Source: an uncultured Mollicutes bacterium (GTDB taxonomy: Bacteria; Bacillota_I; Bacilli_A; MAG-NZ). Taken from it: 5,900 nt of DNA. Positions 1 to 5,900 of this stretch are shown one piece after another. The notes under the pieces are model-generated. The model saw only the letters and a list, made by a program, of their open reading frames with translations, was not told the DNA's origin and ran no database searches. Positions within the stretch are counted from its first letter, which is position 1. Each line of letters starts with the position of its first letter. The DNA lies in the NCBI GenBank assembly GCA_913064935.1, contig CAJYBF010000070.1, forward strand, positions 1 through 5,900, given 5' to 3'. Position numbers and translations under genes: made by a program.

Positions 1-16
1 TATTTTTTTTTTGTTG

Positions 17-91
17 TTAAAACACTACAGAATAACCATGAGCTATTATCATTTTTTTTCTTGCAAGCAAAATTTGTGTTTCTTGAAATAA
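17..91 (-). pseudogene. Decaying 3' remnant of miaA
   Basis: Reading on past the TGA that ends the miaA frame, the same frame stays open for 24 codons to a TAA at 17-19. The first part (LFQETQILLARKK) resembles the MiaA segment that normally follows 'DLM..xGL' (typically LxxEVxxLL). After an A8 run on the coding strand (+ strand 52-59) the resemblance fades, as if a second, frame-shifting lesion lies there. The conserved IGYKE segment of MiaA is not visible in any frame before the window edge. A T10 run (3-12) lies beyond it. No other gene or RNA is recognisable in bases 1-91. This is inferred from motif memory, not from an alignment. Confidence 0.4.
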
Positions 92-721
92 TCAAGTAGA
101 AATCATCAAATCAACGCTTTTGTTAATTCTTTCGTATAAACTATCTCTATTCATCGTTAAGCCTATAATAGCATAGTCATAAAGAGATATATCACTACTT
201 TTCCGCTCACTAATCATTTTACCACTTTTTTCAAAATACTCTAGAGCCCTAATAACTCTCACTCTGTTATTAAAATGAAAGATTTCTGCTGAAGAAATAT
301 CAACTTTTTTAAGTTGATTATGCAACTCTTCATTTGTGAATTTTTCATATTTAATTATAAAATCATCTCGTCCTAAATTTTCTTCGAACTCATACTTCGT
401 GAGCGCCGCTTTAATATAGAAACCAGTACCGCCACAAATTATTGGGGTTTTTCCCTTTTCTGTTATTTCTTGAATTTTTTGTCGAACCTCTTTTTGAAAT
501 CTTGCTACAGAATATTCATCTCCAATTTCCAAAAAATCTATTAAGTGGTGTTTGACACCTTTCATTTCCTCTTCTGTTATTTTAGCACTTCCTATATTCA
601 TTTCCTTGTAGACTTGAACAGAATCGCCCGATATAATTTCTCCATTAAGTTCTTTTGCTATTTTTATACTTAAGTCGGTTTTACCTATCCCCGTCGGTCC
701 AACTATAACAATTACTTTCAT
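92..721 (-). pseudogene. miaA: Truncated tRNA dimethylallyltransferase MiaA
   Basis: MiaA transfers a dimethylallyl group from DMAPP to N6 of A37 in tRNAs that read UNN codons. The 209 residues start with a P-loop (GPTGIGKT, 8-15), then GDSVQVY (32-38; Asp33 is the family's catalytic base), HHLID (58-62), GGTGFYI (97-103) and RVIRALE (154-160). The family is usually about 290-320 residues. This protein stops after 'INKSVDLMIST', where the family continues '..GLxxEV' for another 90 or so residues, including part of the tRNA-binding and core fold. The TGA (92-94) falls where a conserved Gly is expected, so GGA to TGA is the likely lesion. The ATG overlaps the mutL stop as ATGA (718-721), showing translational coupling in the original operon. 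The product is probably inactive. A second, native miaA elsewhere in the genome is expected but cannot be seen here. Confidence 0.82.
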
Positions 722-2382
722 CTTCTGAAAAACCTCTCAATCTCAGCAATGGTGTATTTTATTAAAGTAGGTCTTCCGTGAGGACACGTGAATGGATTGT
801 CGCATTTGGCGAGATCTTCTATAAGATTAAGAACCTCGTCAGAGCTAAGATAATCGTTTGCCTTGACACTTTTTTTACATGCTAATAAACTAGCTAATTG
901 ATCGATCTTAGAATTTGATTTCTCATCGACTAGGCTCGAAATAATTGAGTCTAAATATTCTTTTTCTAGTCCGGTTTCAAACCATATCGGTACTTCTCTA
1001 AGATAAAAACTATTAAACCCAGATTCGGAAATAGTAATTCCTTGCTCTTTAAGTTTTTCAGTGATTGTACTTATTTTGAGAAAATCAGACTTTGAATACT
1101 CTATATTTATTGGAACTATGAGTTCATATGAATCAGCATTTTTAGACTCTAAAGCAGCTAAATACTTCTCGTATTTTACTCTTTCTGCTGCAGCGTGTTG
1201 GTCGATTATGTATAGGTCTTTTTCACCTTGGCACAACAAATACGTGCCATGAAACTGGCCAACATATTCGAGTCTCGGAAACTCGACGATGTGCTCATTT
1301 TCACTAGCATTATAATCAAATGATAATTGTTCCTTAATAACATAATTATCCTTTATAGCACTGTTTTCTTGTTGTTTAGGCATCATTGAGGGAATTGATA
1401 CTATACTTGTCAATATTGATTTTACAGTTTCCTTGATTAATTTTGTCAATTCTCTCTCATCAGTTAACTTAACTTGCATTTTACTAGGATGAACATTAAC
1501 ATCTACCAATAAAGGGTCACATTTTATATTTAGAACAACCACCGGATATCTTCCTTTTGGAATTCTATTCCCGTATGATGAGCTAAGTTTACTTGATATA
1601 ATAAAATTATTTATCACTCTATTGTTAATCACAATATTAATGTATTTTTTGTTTGATCTTGTAAGAGTAGGCTCAGAAATATATCCACTAACAGAATAAT
1701 CATAGTTCTTGCAAGCTACCTCTATCATTGATTTTGCCACACTAACACCGTATACACTGGAAACAACCTTCAATAAGTTGTTACTTCCATCTGTTTTCAC
1801 TAAACTTTTTCCATTATTGCTTAAGTTAAAAGATATATTAGGGTAAGAAATTGCAACTCTGGTCACATAATCAGCGATATTTGATAACTCTACATTCAAG
1901 CTCTTTAGAAACTTTAGTCTTGCTGGAGTGTTAAAAAACAAATTTCTAACTGAGATTTCAGTTCCTTTTCTCGCTGTATTTAATCCATGACTTAAAACAG
2001 TTCCACCAGATATCTCTATACCATATCCTTCTTCACCATGAGATGTAATCATCTTAACTTTAGAAACACTAGCAATAGATGGTAGAGCTTCACCTCTGAA
2101 TCCTAATGTATTAATCCTAAACAAATCATGTTCACTTTTTATTTTGCTGGTTGCATGACGTGAAAATGCTAATAAAGCATCTTATTTATTCATCCCTTCA
2201 CCATCATCAATCACGCGAATGCTCTTTACACCTGATTCTTCTAATTCTATCTCTATGAACGAAGATTTTGCGTCTATTGAGTTTTCAATAAGTTCTTTAA
2301 CAACACTTAATGGTCGTTCGACAACTTCGCCAGCTGCGATCATATTCGATATCTTCTCATTTAATTTTACTATTTTACCCAT
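718..2382 (-). pseudogene. mutL: MutL mismatch-repair endonuclease, broken by an in-frame stop at codon 67
   Basis: MutL is the GHKL ATPase that couples mismatch-bound MutS to strand incision. The frame spans 554 sense-length codons from ATG 2380-2382 to TGA 718-720, with one TAA at 2182-2184 (codon 67). Before it are AAGEVVERP (16-24), the catalytic Glu30/Asn34 region ([10 protein letters not shown]) and DDGEGM (59-64). After it, in the same frame, come RHATSKI and TLGFRGEALPSI, then GTEISVRNLFFNTPARLKF. The C-terminal half has DQHAAAE....E (394-405), matching the DQHA(X)2E(X)4E endonuclease motif of MutL from organisms without MutH. It also has ACKKSVKAND (Cys502), CPHGRP (533-538) and a terminal FFR, the metal-site motifs of that class. 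A QLSF sequence in the linker could bind the beta clamp. The length is slightly short for the family (about 600-650) because of a short linker. Relatives have Glu at codon 67 (NKEDALLAF), so GAA to TAA explains the break. A restart at TTG 2122-2124 would lack the ATP site, so no working MutL is expected. Confidence 0.9.
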
Positions 2383-4913
2383 TATTTCACCTTCTCTACT
2401 ATGGTATATAGAGTATTCAATGCTTCTATTGGTGTTAATGAGTCTATATCTATATTTCTTATTTCTTCAAAAATAGGATTTTCAATCTCAATTTCTTCGG
2501 TTACATTGAAAATGTTCATATCCGCCTTAACACTATGCTTTTCTAATTCCTTAAGAATCAGAGTACTTCTAGCTATTAGATTTTTCGGCAATTTTGCTAA
2601 TTTAGCTACATTTATACCATATGATTTGTCTACAGCACCATTTTTAATTTTATGGAAAAATACTATTTCTCCTTTTTCTTCTTTAGCACTGACGTGAACA
2701 TTTTTAAGAGTACCCAAATGATTTTCTAATTGAGTCAACTCATGATAATGAGTTGAGAATAAACTTTTGCATTTTACGTTTTCATGAATGAATTCAATTA
2801 TAGCTTGAGCTAGAGCCATTCCATCGTATGTGGCTGTTCCTCTTCCTATCTCATCAAATAAGATTAAACTTTTCTCAGTAGCATTTTGCAGAGCGTAATT
2901 CACTTCTAGCATTTCCACCATAAATGTTGATTGCCCACTAATTAAATCATCAGCTGCTCCTATTCTAGTGAAAATCTTATCGAAGATAGGTAACTTAGCA
3001 CTTTTAGCTGGTACGAACGAGCCTAGTTGAGCCATTATTACTATCATTGCTAGTTGTCTCATATATGTGGATTTACCACTCATATTATGACCTGTTATTA
3101 ATAAAATACTTGTATCATCAGACATATGACAGTCATTTTCAACATAGCTTTCACCTTGAAGAACTTTTTCCACGACTGGATGTCTTCCGTCTATTATGAT
3201 TAACTCTTTGCCATTAGTAAGTGTAGGTCTAACTAGTCTATTTTCATCAGCAACTGTAGACAAACTTTGTAATAAATCTATCTCACTAATAGTTTTTGCA
3301 AGTTTCTGTAAAGAGTTAATATACTCTTTAGAATTTTCCCTTATCTCAAGGAATAACTCATATTCCAATTTAACCGATTTTTCCTCACTACCTAAAATAA
3401 GCGATTCCTTCTCCTTTAATTCAGGAGAAATGTATCTTTCACTATTACTTAAAGTTTGTTTTCTCTCATAACCAAAATCATCTGTTATCAGACTAAGTTG
3501 TCCTTTTGTGATTTCTATATAATATCCAAATACGCGGTTATAACCTACTTTAAGTTTCTTAATACCAGTTCTTTCACGTTCTCTTTTTTCTAGTTCTAAA
3601 AGCCATTCCTTACCGCCTGTAGAAATCTCTTTAATGGTATCGAGTTCATCATTGAACCCCTGTTTAATCATTGAACCATCTTTTATTCCTATAGGTGGAG
3701 CATCCAGTAAACTATTATCTAATAAACTATATAAATCCTTATGCTCATTTATTTTGCCTGAAAGATCTTTAGCAAATTTAGACGATAGCTTTAATAGTGT
3801 TGATTTTATATAGGGTAAGTTTCCAAGTGATGTTCGTAACTGAACCAAATCTTTAGCATTAGCGTTTCCATATGAAATGCGACCAACGATTCGTTCTAAG
3901 TCATAAACACTTTTAAGATATTCTTTGATTTCCTCTTTTATAAAGAAGTTTTTACTGAAATCTTCAACTAAATCGTATCGATTTTCAATTTCTTCTTTAA
4001 CAACAAGTGGTTTTTCAATGTTTTTTCTTAAGTGTCTGCTCCCCATTGCAGTTTGACATTTATCTAAGTACCATAGTAGCGATCCTTTTCTTGAGTTACT
4101 TCTGATAGTTTCAGTCAATTCTAAATTTTTCATAGAGAATACATCTATCTTAAGATTTGAGTTAGCAGAGTACACTTTCACTTCTTGAATATGCATTAAT
4201 TGTCTTTTTTGAGTTGATAATATGTAGTTTGTCAATCTGGCAAACGTAGTTTTATATTGATCTTCTGTATGATTGCTTAAATATGACATCAGTTTAGTGT
4301 CATCCATATAAGAAACTAATATATCATACGAAGAAATGAAGCCTTCTAGTGGTTTCATTTTGAATTTCGAGTCAAATATTATTTCTTTAGCTCCTATAGA
4401 AAGTAATTCGTTGATTAAGACTGAGCTTGATAAAGGAACTGTCGTAGCGAAGCATTCACCAGTACTTAAGTCTGCGTAAGCAATTGTATAATCATCTGTT
4501 TTTGTAACTGCTGCAATAAAGTTATTGCAGTCATCATTCAAACTTCCTATGTCCATCACAGTTCCAGGAGTTATAAGTCTGACAACATCCCTTTTAACTA
4601 ATCCTTTAGATACTGAAGAATCCTCTACTTGATCGCATATAGCCACTTTATACCCTTTTTCAATCAATCTTTCGATATAACTTTGTGATGCATGGTGTGG
4701 AACACCACACATAGGCACTTTATCCTTAGCTCCAGCATCTCTAGCTGTTAAAGCAATCTCTAGTTCCCTTGAAGCCAACAAAGCGTCCGAAAAGAACATT
4801 TCATAGAAATCACCCAATCTGAAAAAAACTATAGAATCAGGATATTCTTCCTTGATTGTTAAGTATTGTTGCATCATTGGAGTATATTTAGTTTTGTCTA
4901 TTTTTTCGTACAT
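2382..4913 (-). CDS. mutS: DNA mismatch repair protein MutS (MutS1 type)
   Basis: MutS recognises base mismatches and small loops as a dimer, then becomes an ATP-bound sliding clamp that recruits MutL. At 843 residues it is full length (E. coli 853). The mismatch-reading Phe-X-Glu is present in LGDFYEMF (Phe36, Glu38), which makes it MutS1 and not MutS2. The connector segment [14 protein letters not shown] and ITPGT follows, then the core/lever region with [20 protein letters not shown]. The ATPase has Walker [10 protein letters not shown] (608-616, Lys614), QSTFMVEM, Walker [16 protein letters not shown] (Asp687, Glu688), STHYHEL, and [15 protein letters not shown]. The second residue of Walker A is His609 where the family almost always has Pro. 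The C-terminus ends with the family's [11 protein letters not shown]. The usual clamp-binding QLSLF before it looks degenerate (DMNIF). A strong AGGAG site lies 5 bases before the ATG. It heads a mutS-mutL-miaA operon of Bacillota type, of which only mutS is intact. It may still bind mismatches, but it lacks its partner in this window. Confidence 0.95.
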   Translation of the reverse strand: MYEKIDKTKYTPMMQQYLTIKEEYPDSIVFFRLGDFYEMFFSDALLASRELEIALTARDAGAKDKVPMCGVPHHASQSYIERLIEKGYKVAICDQVEDSSVSKGLVKRDVVRLITPGTVMDIGSLNDDCNNFIAAVTKTDDYTIAYADLSTGECFATTVPLSSSVLINELLSIGAKEIIFDSKFKMKPLEGFISSYDILVSYMDDTKLMSYLSNHTEDQYKTTFARLTNYILSTQKRQLMHIQEVKVYSANSNLKIDVFSMKNLELTETIRSNSRKGSLLWYLDKCQTAMGSRHLRKNIEKPLVVKEEIENRYDLVEDFSKNFFIKEEIKEYLKSVYDLERIVGRISYGNANAKDLVQLRTSLGNLPYIKSTLLKLSSKFAKDLSGKINEHKDLYSLLDNSLLDAPPIGIKDGSMIKQGFNDELDTIKEISTGGKEWLLELEKRERERTGIKKLKVGYNRVFGYYIEITKGQLSLITDDFGYERKQTLSNSERYISPELKEKESLILGSEEKSVKLEYELFLEIRENSKEYINSLQKLAKTISEIDLLQSLSTVADENRLVRPTLTNGKELIIIDGRHPVVEKVLQGESYVENDCHMSDDTSILLITGHNMSGKSTYMRQLAMIVIMAQLGSFVPAKSAKLPIFDKIFTRIGAADDLISGQSTFMVEMLEVNYALQNATEKSLILFDEIGRGTATYDGMALAQAIIEFIHENVKCKSLFSTHYHELTQLENHLGTLKNVHVSAKEEKGEIVFFHKIKNGAVDKSYGINVAKLAKLPKNLIARSTLILKELEKHSVKADMNIFNVTEEIEIENPIFEEIRNIDIDSLTPIEALNTLYTIVEKVK
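2388..2393 (-). promoter_or_regulatory. mutL ribosome binding site and mutS/mutL coupling junction
   Basis: The - strand reads AAGGTG, then AAATA, then ATG. The site lies inside the last codons of mutS. The mutS TAA (2382-2384) and the mutL ATG (2380-2382) share one base (TAATG), typical of translational coupling. This fixes the mutL start. Confidence 0.6.
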
Positions 4914-4918
4914 GAGAA

Positions 4919-4923
4919 CTCCT
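4919..4923 (-). promoter_or_regulatory. mutS ribosome binding site
   Basis: AGGAG on the - strand lies 5 bases before the ATG at 4911-4913. It is a near-consensus site and supports this start. It is stronger than the AGGA and AAGGA sites of secG and frr. Confidence 0.75.
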
Positions 4924-4946
4924 ATAAAATTATATTTCTACCTTAA

Positions 4947-4955
4947 ATTATATCA
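4947..4955 (-). promoter_or_regulatory. Extended -10 promoter of the mutS operon
   Basis: The - strand reads TGATATAAT, a perfect TATAAT with the upstream TG of an extended -10 element. Transcription would begin near 4940, giving a leader of about 27 bases that contains the AGGAG site. No good -35 hexamer lies about 17 bases upstream, as is common for extended -10 promoters and for Campylobacterota. A second TATAAT at 4929-4934 is too close to the ribosome binding site to serve as the main promoter. Confidence 0.6.
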
Positions 4956-5003
4956 TAAATATTGACCCAGTTACTGCATTTTAGATATTCATTTTAAACA
5001 ATT

Positions 5004-5038
5004 AAAAAAGTTGATGAACGTATCTTCATTCATCAACT
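5004..5038 (-). terminator. Orphan Rho-independent terminator facing mutS
   Basis: AGTTGATGAA (5009-5018) and TTCATCAACT (5029-5038) form a perfect 10-bp stem with a 10-base loop. Read on the - strand the stem runs straight into six T residues (+ strand A run 5004-5009), the pattern of an intrinsic terminator for leftward transcription. On the + strand it is followed only by CATTTT, so it is weaker there. No recognised gene ends here in either direction: mutS starts about 90 bases further left and secG reads away. It therefore either ends a short RNA starting near 5119 or attenuates a longer mutS leader. The stem is AT-rich, so its efficiency is uncertain. Confidence 0.6.
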
Positions 5039-5065
5039 CATTTTAAATTAATAAAATACTAAGTG

Positions 5066-5098
5066 TTATAAAAATATAATTTTTCTAAAGTCTCTCAT
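5066..5098 (-). other. Ten-codon mini-ORF in the candidate leader RNA
   Basis: ATG (5096-5098) follows GGGGTG with a 7-base gap and encodes MRDFRKIIFL before a TAA. One extra T in the T5 run (+ strand A run 5070-5074) would extend it to MRDFRKIIFFITLSILLI, a basic start followed by a hydrophobic stretch. It could be a leader peptide, a frameshifted small membrane peptide, or chance in AT-rich DNA. The last is most likely without conservation data. Confidence 0.12.
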
Positions 5099-5125
5099 AG
5101 CTAAACACCCCAATTATTTTTTGAA

Positions 5126-5131
5126 ATTATA
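5126..5131 (-). promoter_or_regulatory. Leftward -10 box of the candidate small RNA
   Basis: The - strand reads AGGTATAATTTC, with a perfect TATAAT and an upstream TTTT. It is the mirror image of the secG -10 region: AATTATACC at 5125-5133 pairs with GGTATAATT at 5160-5168. Start of transcription would be near 5119. In DNA this AT-rich, a single TATAAT can arise by chance; the downstream orphan terminator is the reason to take it seriously. Confidence 0.4.
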
Positions 5132-5161
5132 CCTAAAATTGTATTATGATTATTTTTTGGG

Positions 5162-5167
5162 TATAAT
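5162..5167 (+). promoter_or_regulatory. secG promoter (-10 box)
   Basis: TATAAT is preceded by TTTTTTGGG and by further T-rich stretches at roughly helical spacing, with no recognisable -35. This is the style of sigma-70 promoters in Campylobacter and Helicobacter. Transcription would begin near 5174, giving a leader of about 24 bases before the secG ATG. Confidence 0.65.
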
Positions 5168-5185
5168 TCGCAACTTTTAATATTC

Positions 5186-5189
5186 AGGA
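5186..5189 (+). promoter_or_regulatory. secG ribosome binding site
   Basis: AGGA lies 8 bases before the ATG at 5198-5200 and supports this start. Confidence 0.6.
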
Positions 5190-5197
5190 ATATATTT

Positions 5198-5530
5198 ATG
5201 ACAACTGGTTTTTTACTTATATCTCAAATTGTTTTAGTTGTAATTTTAGTTATAGCAGTACTATTACAAAAAAGCTCAAGTATCGGTCTTGGTGCATACA
5301 GTGGCTCAAATGAGTCTGTATTTGGAGCAAAAGGTCCAAATAACTTCTTAGCAAAAGCTACTTTTACTATCGGATTTTTATTCGTAGTAAATACATTGAC
5401 TTTAGGTTATATGTACTCTCAAGCTAACCAAGCATCTGTTGTTGACAACATGATAGAAGATACACATGTAGTTGCTCCAGCCACTGCACCAGCTCCTGCT
5501 ACTACACCAGAAGCTCCAGCAGCTAAATAA
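5198..5530 (+). CDS. secG: Preprotein translocase subunit SecG
   Basis: SecG is a small inner-membrane subunit of the SecYEG channel and aids SecA-driven export of unfolded preproteins. The 110 residues show the family layout: a first membrane segment (about 5-23), LLQKSSSIGLGAYSGSNESVFG (22-43) as the conserved loop with its QKS and Gly/Ser-rich part, FLAKAT (50-55), and a second membrane segment (about 56-74). A short acidic stretch (EDTH, 87-90) and an Ala/Pro/Thr-rich tail (92-110) follow. Such tails vary freely in this family. The loop matches what I know of Campylobacterota SecG. It stands before frr, a neighbour pair also seen in that group. It has its own promoter and is followed by a large hairpin. 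Nothing suggests damage. Confidence 0.93.
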   Translation: MTTGFLLISQIVLVVILVIAVLLQKSSSIGLGAYSGSNESVFGAKGPNNFLAKATFTIGFLFVVNTLTLGYMYSQANQASVVDNMIEDTHVVAPATAPAPATTPEAPAAK

Positions 5531-5577
5531 TTATAAAGTTTTAACATAGTCTCAGAGCGAGACTATGGACTTTATAA
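5531..5577 (+). terminator. Two-part hairpin after secG, probable terminator or mRNA 3' stabiliser
   Basis: It starts right after the secG stop. The outer arms TTATAAAGT (5531-5539) and ACTTTATAA (5569-5577) pair over 9 bp. The inner arms CATAGTCTC (5545-5553) and GAGACTATG (5559-5567) pair over 9 bp around a 5-base loop (AGAGC). A TTTAA bulge opposite a single G separates them. No clean T run follows on the + strand (AAAAAC comes next), so termination is uncertain. It may instead protect the 3' end of secG mRNA. An frr promoter lies downstream, which fits at least partial termination here. Confidence 0.55.
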
Positions 5578-5612
5578 AAAACTTCTTTTACTCACTCTTA
5601 AATTTTTCTCGC

Positions 5613-5618
5613 TACAAT
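5613..5618 (+). promoter_or_regulatory. Probable frr promoter (-10 box)
   Basis: TACAAT lies 13 bases downstream of the start of a T-rich stretch (ATTTTTCTCGC before the box), with no clear -35, like the secG promoter. Transcription would start near 5625, about 30 bases before the frr ATG. It would let frr be expressed independently of secG read-through. Confidence 0.45.
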
Positions 5619-5645
5619 ATCGTAATTAATTTTCACTTAACACTC

Positions 5646-5650
5646 AAGGA
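5646..5650 (+). promoter_or_regulatory. frr ribosome binding site
   Basis: AAGGA lies 6 bases before the ATG at 5657-5659 and fixes the frr start. Confidence 0.65.
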
Positions 5651-5656
5651 AACAAA

Positions 5657-5900
5657 ATGCTTAACGAAATATATAGCAGCTGCGAAGCAAAGATGCAAGG
5701 AAGCGTAGAACATATGCAAAGAGATTTTAAACCACTGAGAACTGGTAAGGTTCTGATATCTGTTTTAGATAACGTAAAAATCGACTACTACGGAACACCA
5801 ACACCACATGATCAAATTGGTTCTGTAATAGCTACTGATGCAACTACAATCGTTGTAAACCCTTGGGAAAAAAATCTTTTACCTGATGTTGAAAGTGCTA
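5657..5900 (+). CDS. frr: Ribosome recycling factor, 5' part (runs off the window)
   Basis: RRF, with EF-G, splits the post-termination ribosome so that its subunits can be reused; it is essential in bacteria. The visible 81 residues cover the first helix of domain I and part of domain II, out of a usual length of about 185. Recognisable parts are MLNEIY at the start, LRTGK (27-31) carrying the conserved Arg28 and Gly30, DYYGTPTP (43-50) and NPWEKNLL (68-75). The wording of the N-terminus and of DNVKIDYYGTPT is close to Campylobacterota RRF. The gene is preceded by its own SD site and a likely promoter, 126 bases after secG. It is open to the last base, and the truncation is due only to the window edge. 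Confidence 0.93.
   Translation, partial: MLNEIYSSCEAKMQGSVEHMQRDFKPLRTGKVLISVLDNVKIDYYGTPTPHDQIGSVIATDATTIVVNPWEKNLLPDVESA

Larger units (their letters stand above)
5003..5119 (-). ncRNA. Candidate small RNA or mutS leader/attenuator
   Basis: A - strand TATAAT box (5126-5131) and the - strand terminator at 5004-5038 bracket about 117 bases with no recognised gene. The predicted transcript contains a second possible hairpin: AAAAAT/ATTTTT around a TAT loop, within a GTGTT/AACAC pairing (5' side near 5109). It also carries GGGGTG seven bases before an ATG with a 10-codon frame. A free small RNA, a leader whose terminator controls read-through into mutS, and the remains of a tiny gene all fit. 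The evidence is only promoter plus terminator. No RNA family is recognised. Confidence 0.3.

Noticed and set aside
718..2124. Separate gene starting at TTG 2122-2124 and encoding a 468-residue MutL
   Set aside because: It is in the same frame as the N-terminal 66 codons, and the 20 codons between them encode the conserved RHATSKI segment. It is one gene interrupted by one stop. The shorter product would lack the ATP-binding motifs, and no Shine-Dalgarno site supports the TTG.
92..2184. Alternative genetic code (stop codons read as amino acids)
   Set aside because: The two internal stops differ (TAA and TGA). TAA ends secG and mutS, and TGA ends mutL exactly at the miaA ATG. One recoding cannot explain both lesions.
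1061..3471. Open frames on the + strand at 1061-1252, 2219-2476, 2401-2697 and 3196-3471
   Set aside because: All lie opposite conserved mutL or mutS coding sequence, match no known family, and have no ribosome binding site of note. They are shadows of the real genes.
4914..5197. tRNA, CRISPR, insertion sequence or attachment site at the mutS/secG junction that would explain the insertion
   Set aside because: No cloverleaf, no regularly spaced repeats, no transposase frame and no terminal inverted repeats are visible. If the operon was transferred, its boundary left no recognisable mark here.

Overview
The window joins two blocks that read in opposite directions. On the right, on the + strand, are secG and the 5' part of frr. 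Their encoded proteins look like those of Campylobacterota (the former Epsilonproteobacteria). Their promoters also fit that group: TATAAT boxes behind T-rich stretches, with no clear -35. On the left, on the - strand, is mutS-mutL-miaA, an order and tight spacing familiar from Clostridia and other Bacillota. Its MutS and MutL are of the MutH-less type, with an endonuclease motif in MutL. By eye the DNA is AT-rich throughout, roughly one third G+C. The best-studied Campylobacterota (Campylobacter, Helicobacter) lack MutS1 and MutL. The simplest reading is therefore a Campylobacterota genome carrying a horizontally acquired mismatch-repair operon. A chimeric assembly has to be excluded first.

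Reading the - strand from right to left: an extended -10 promoter and a strong Shine-Dalgarno site precede mutS (843 codons, complete). The mutS stop overlaps the mutL start by one base (TAATG). mutL is full length at 554 codons except for a single in-frame TAA at codon 67, just before the conserved HATSKI motif, so the gene is broken by one base change. The mutL stop overlaps the miaA start (ATGA). miaA keeps its N-terminal two thirds, then stops at a TGA where the family has a glycine. Only a decaying tail follows, down to the window edge. MutS could still bind mismatches, but without MutL this operon would not give working repair. The cassette looks as if it is being lost, starting from its downstream genes.

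The 284-base gap between mutS and secG is not empty. It holds divergent -10 boxes and, on the - strand, a hairpin with a U-tract that ends no known gene. Together with the - strand -10 box upstream, this outlines a transcript of about 117 nt: a small RNA, a leader/attenuator for mutS, or the remains of a tiny gene. The 126-base gap between secG and frr holds a large two-part hairpin and a separate frr promoter.

secG (Sec translocon subunit) and frr (ribosome recycling factor) are ordinary housekeeping genes and appear intact, although frr runs off the right edge.
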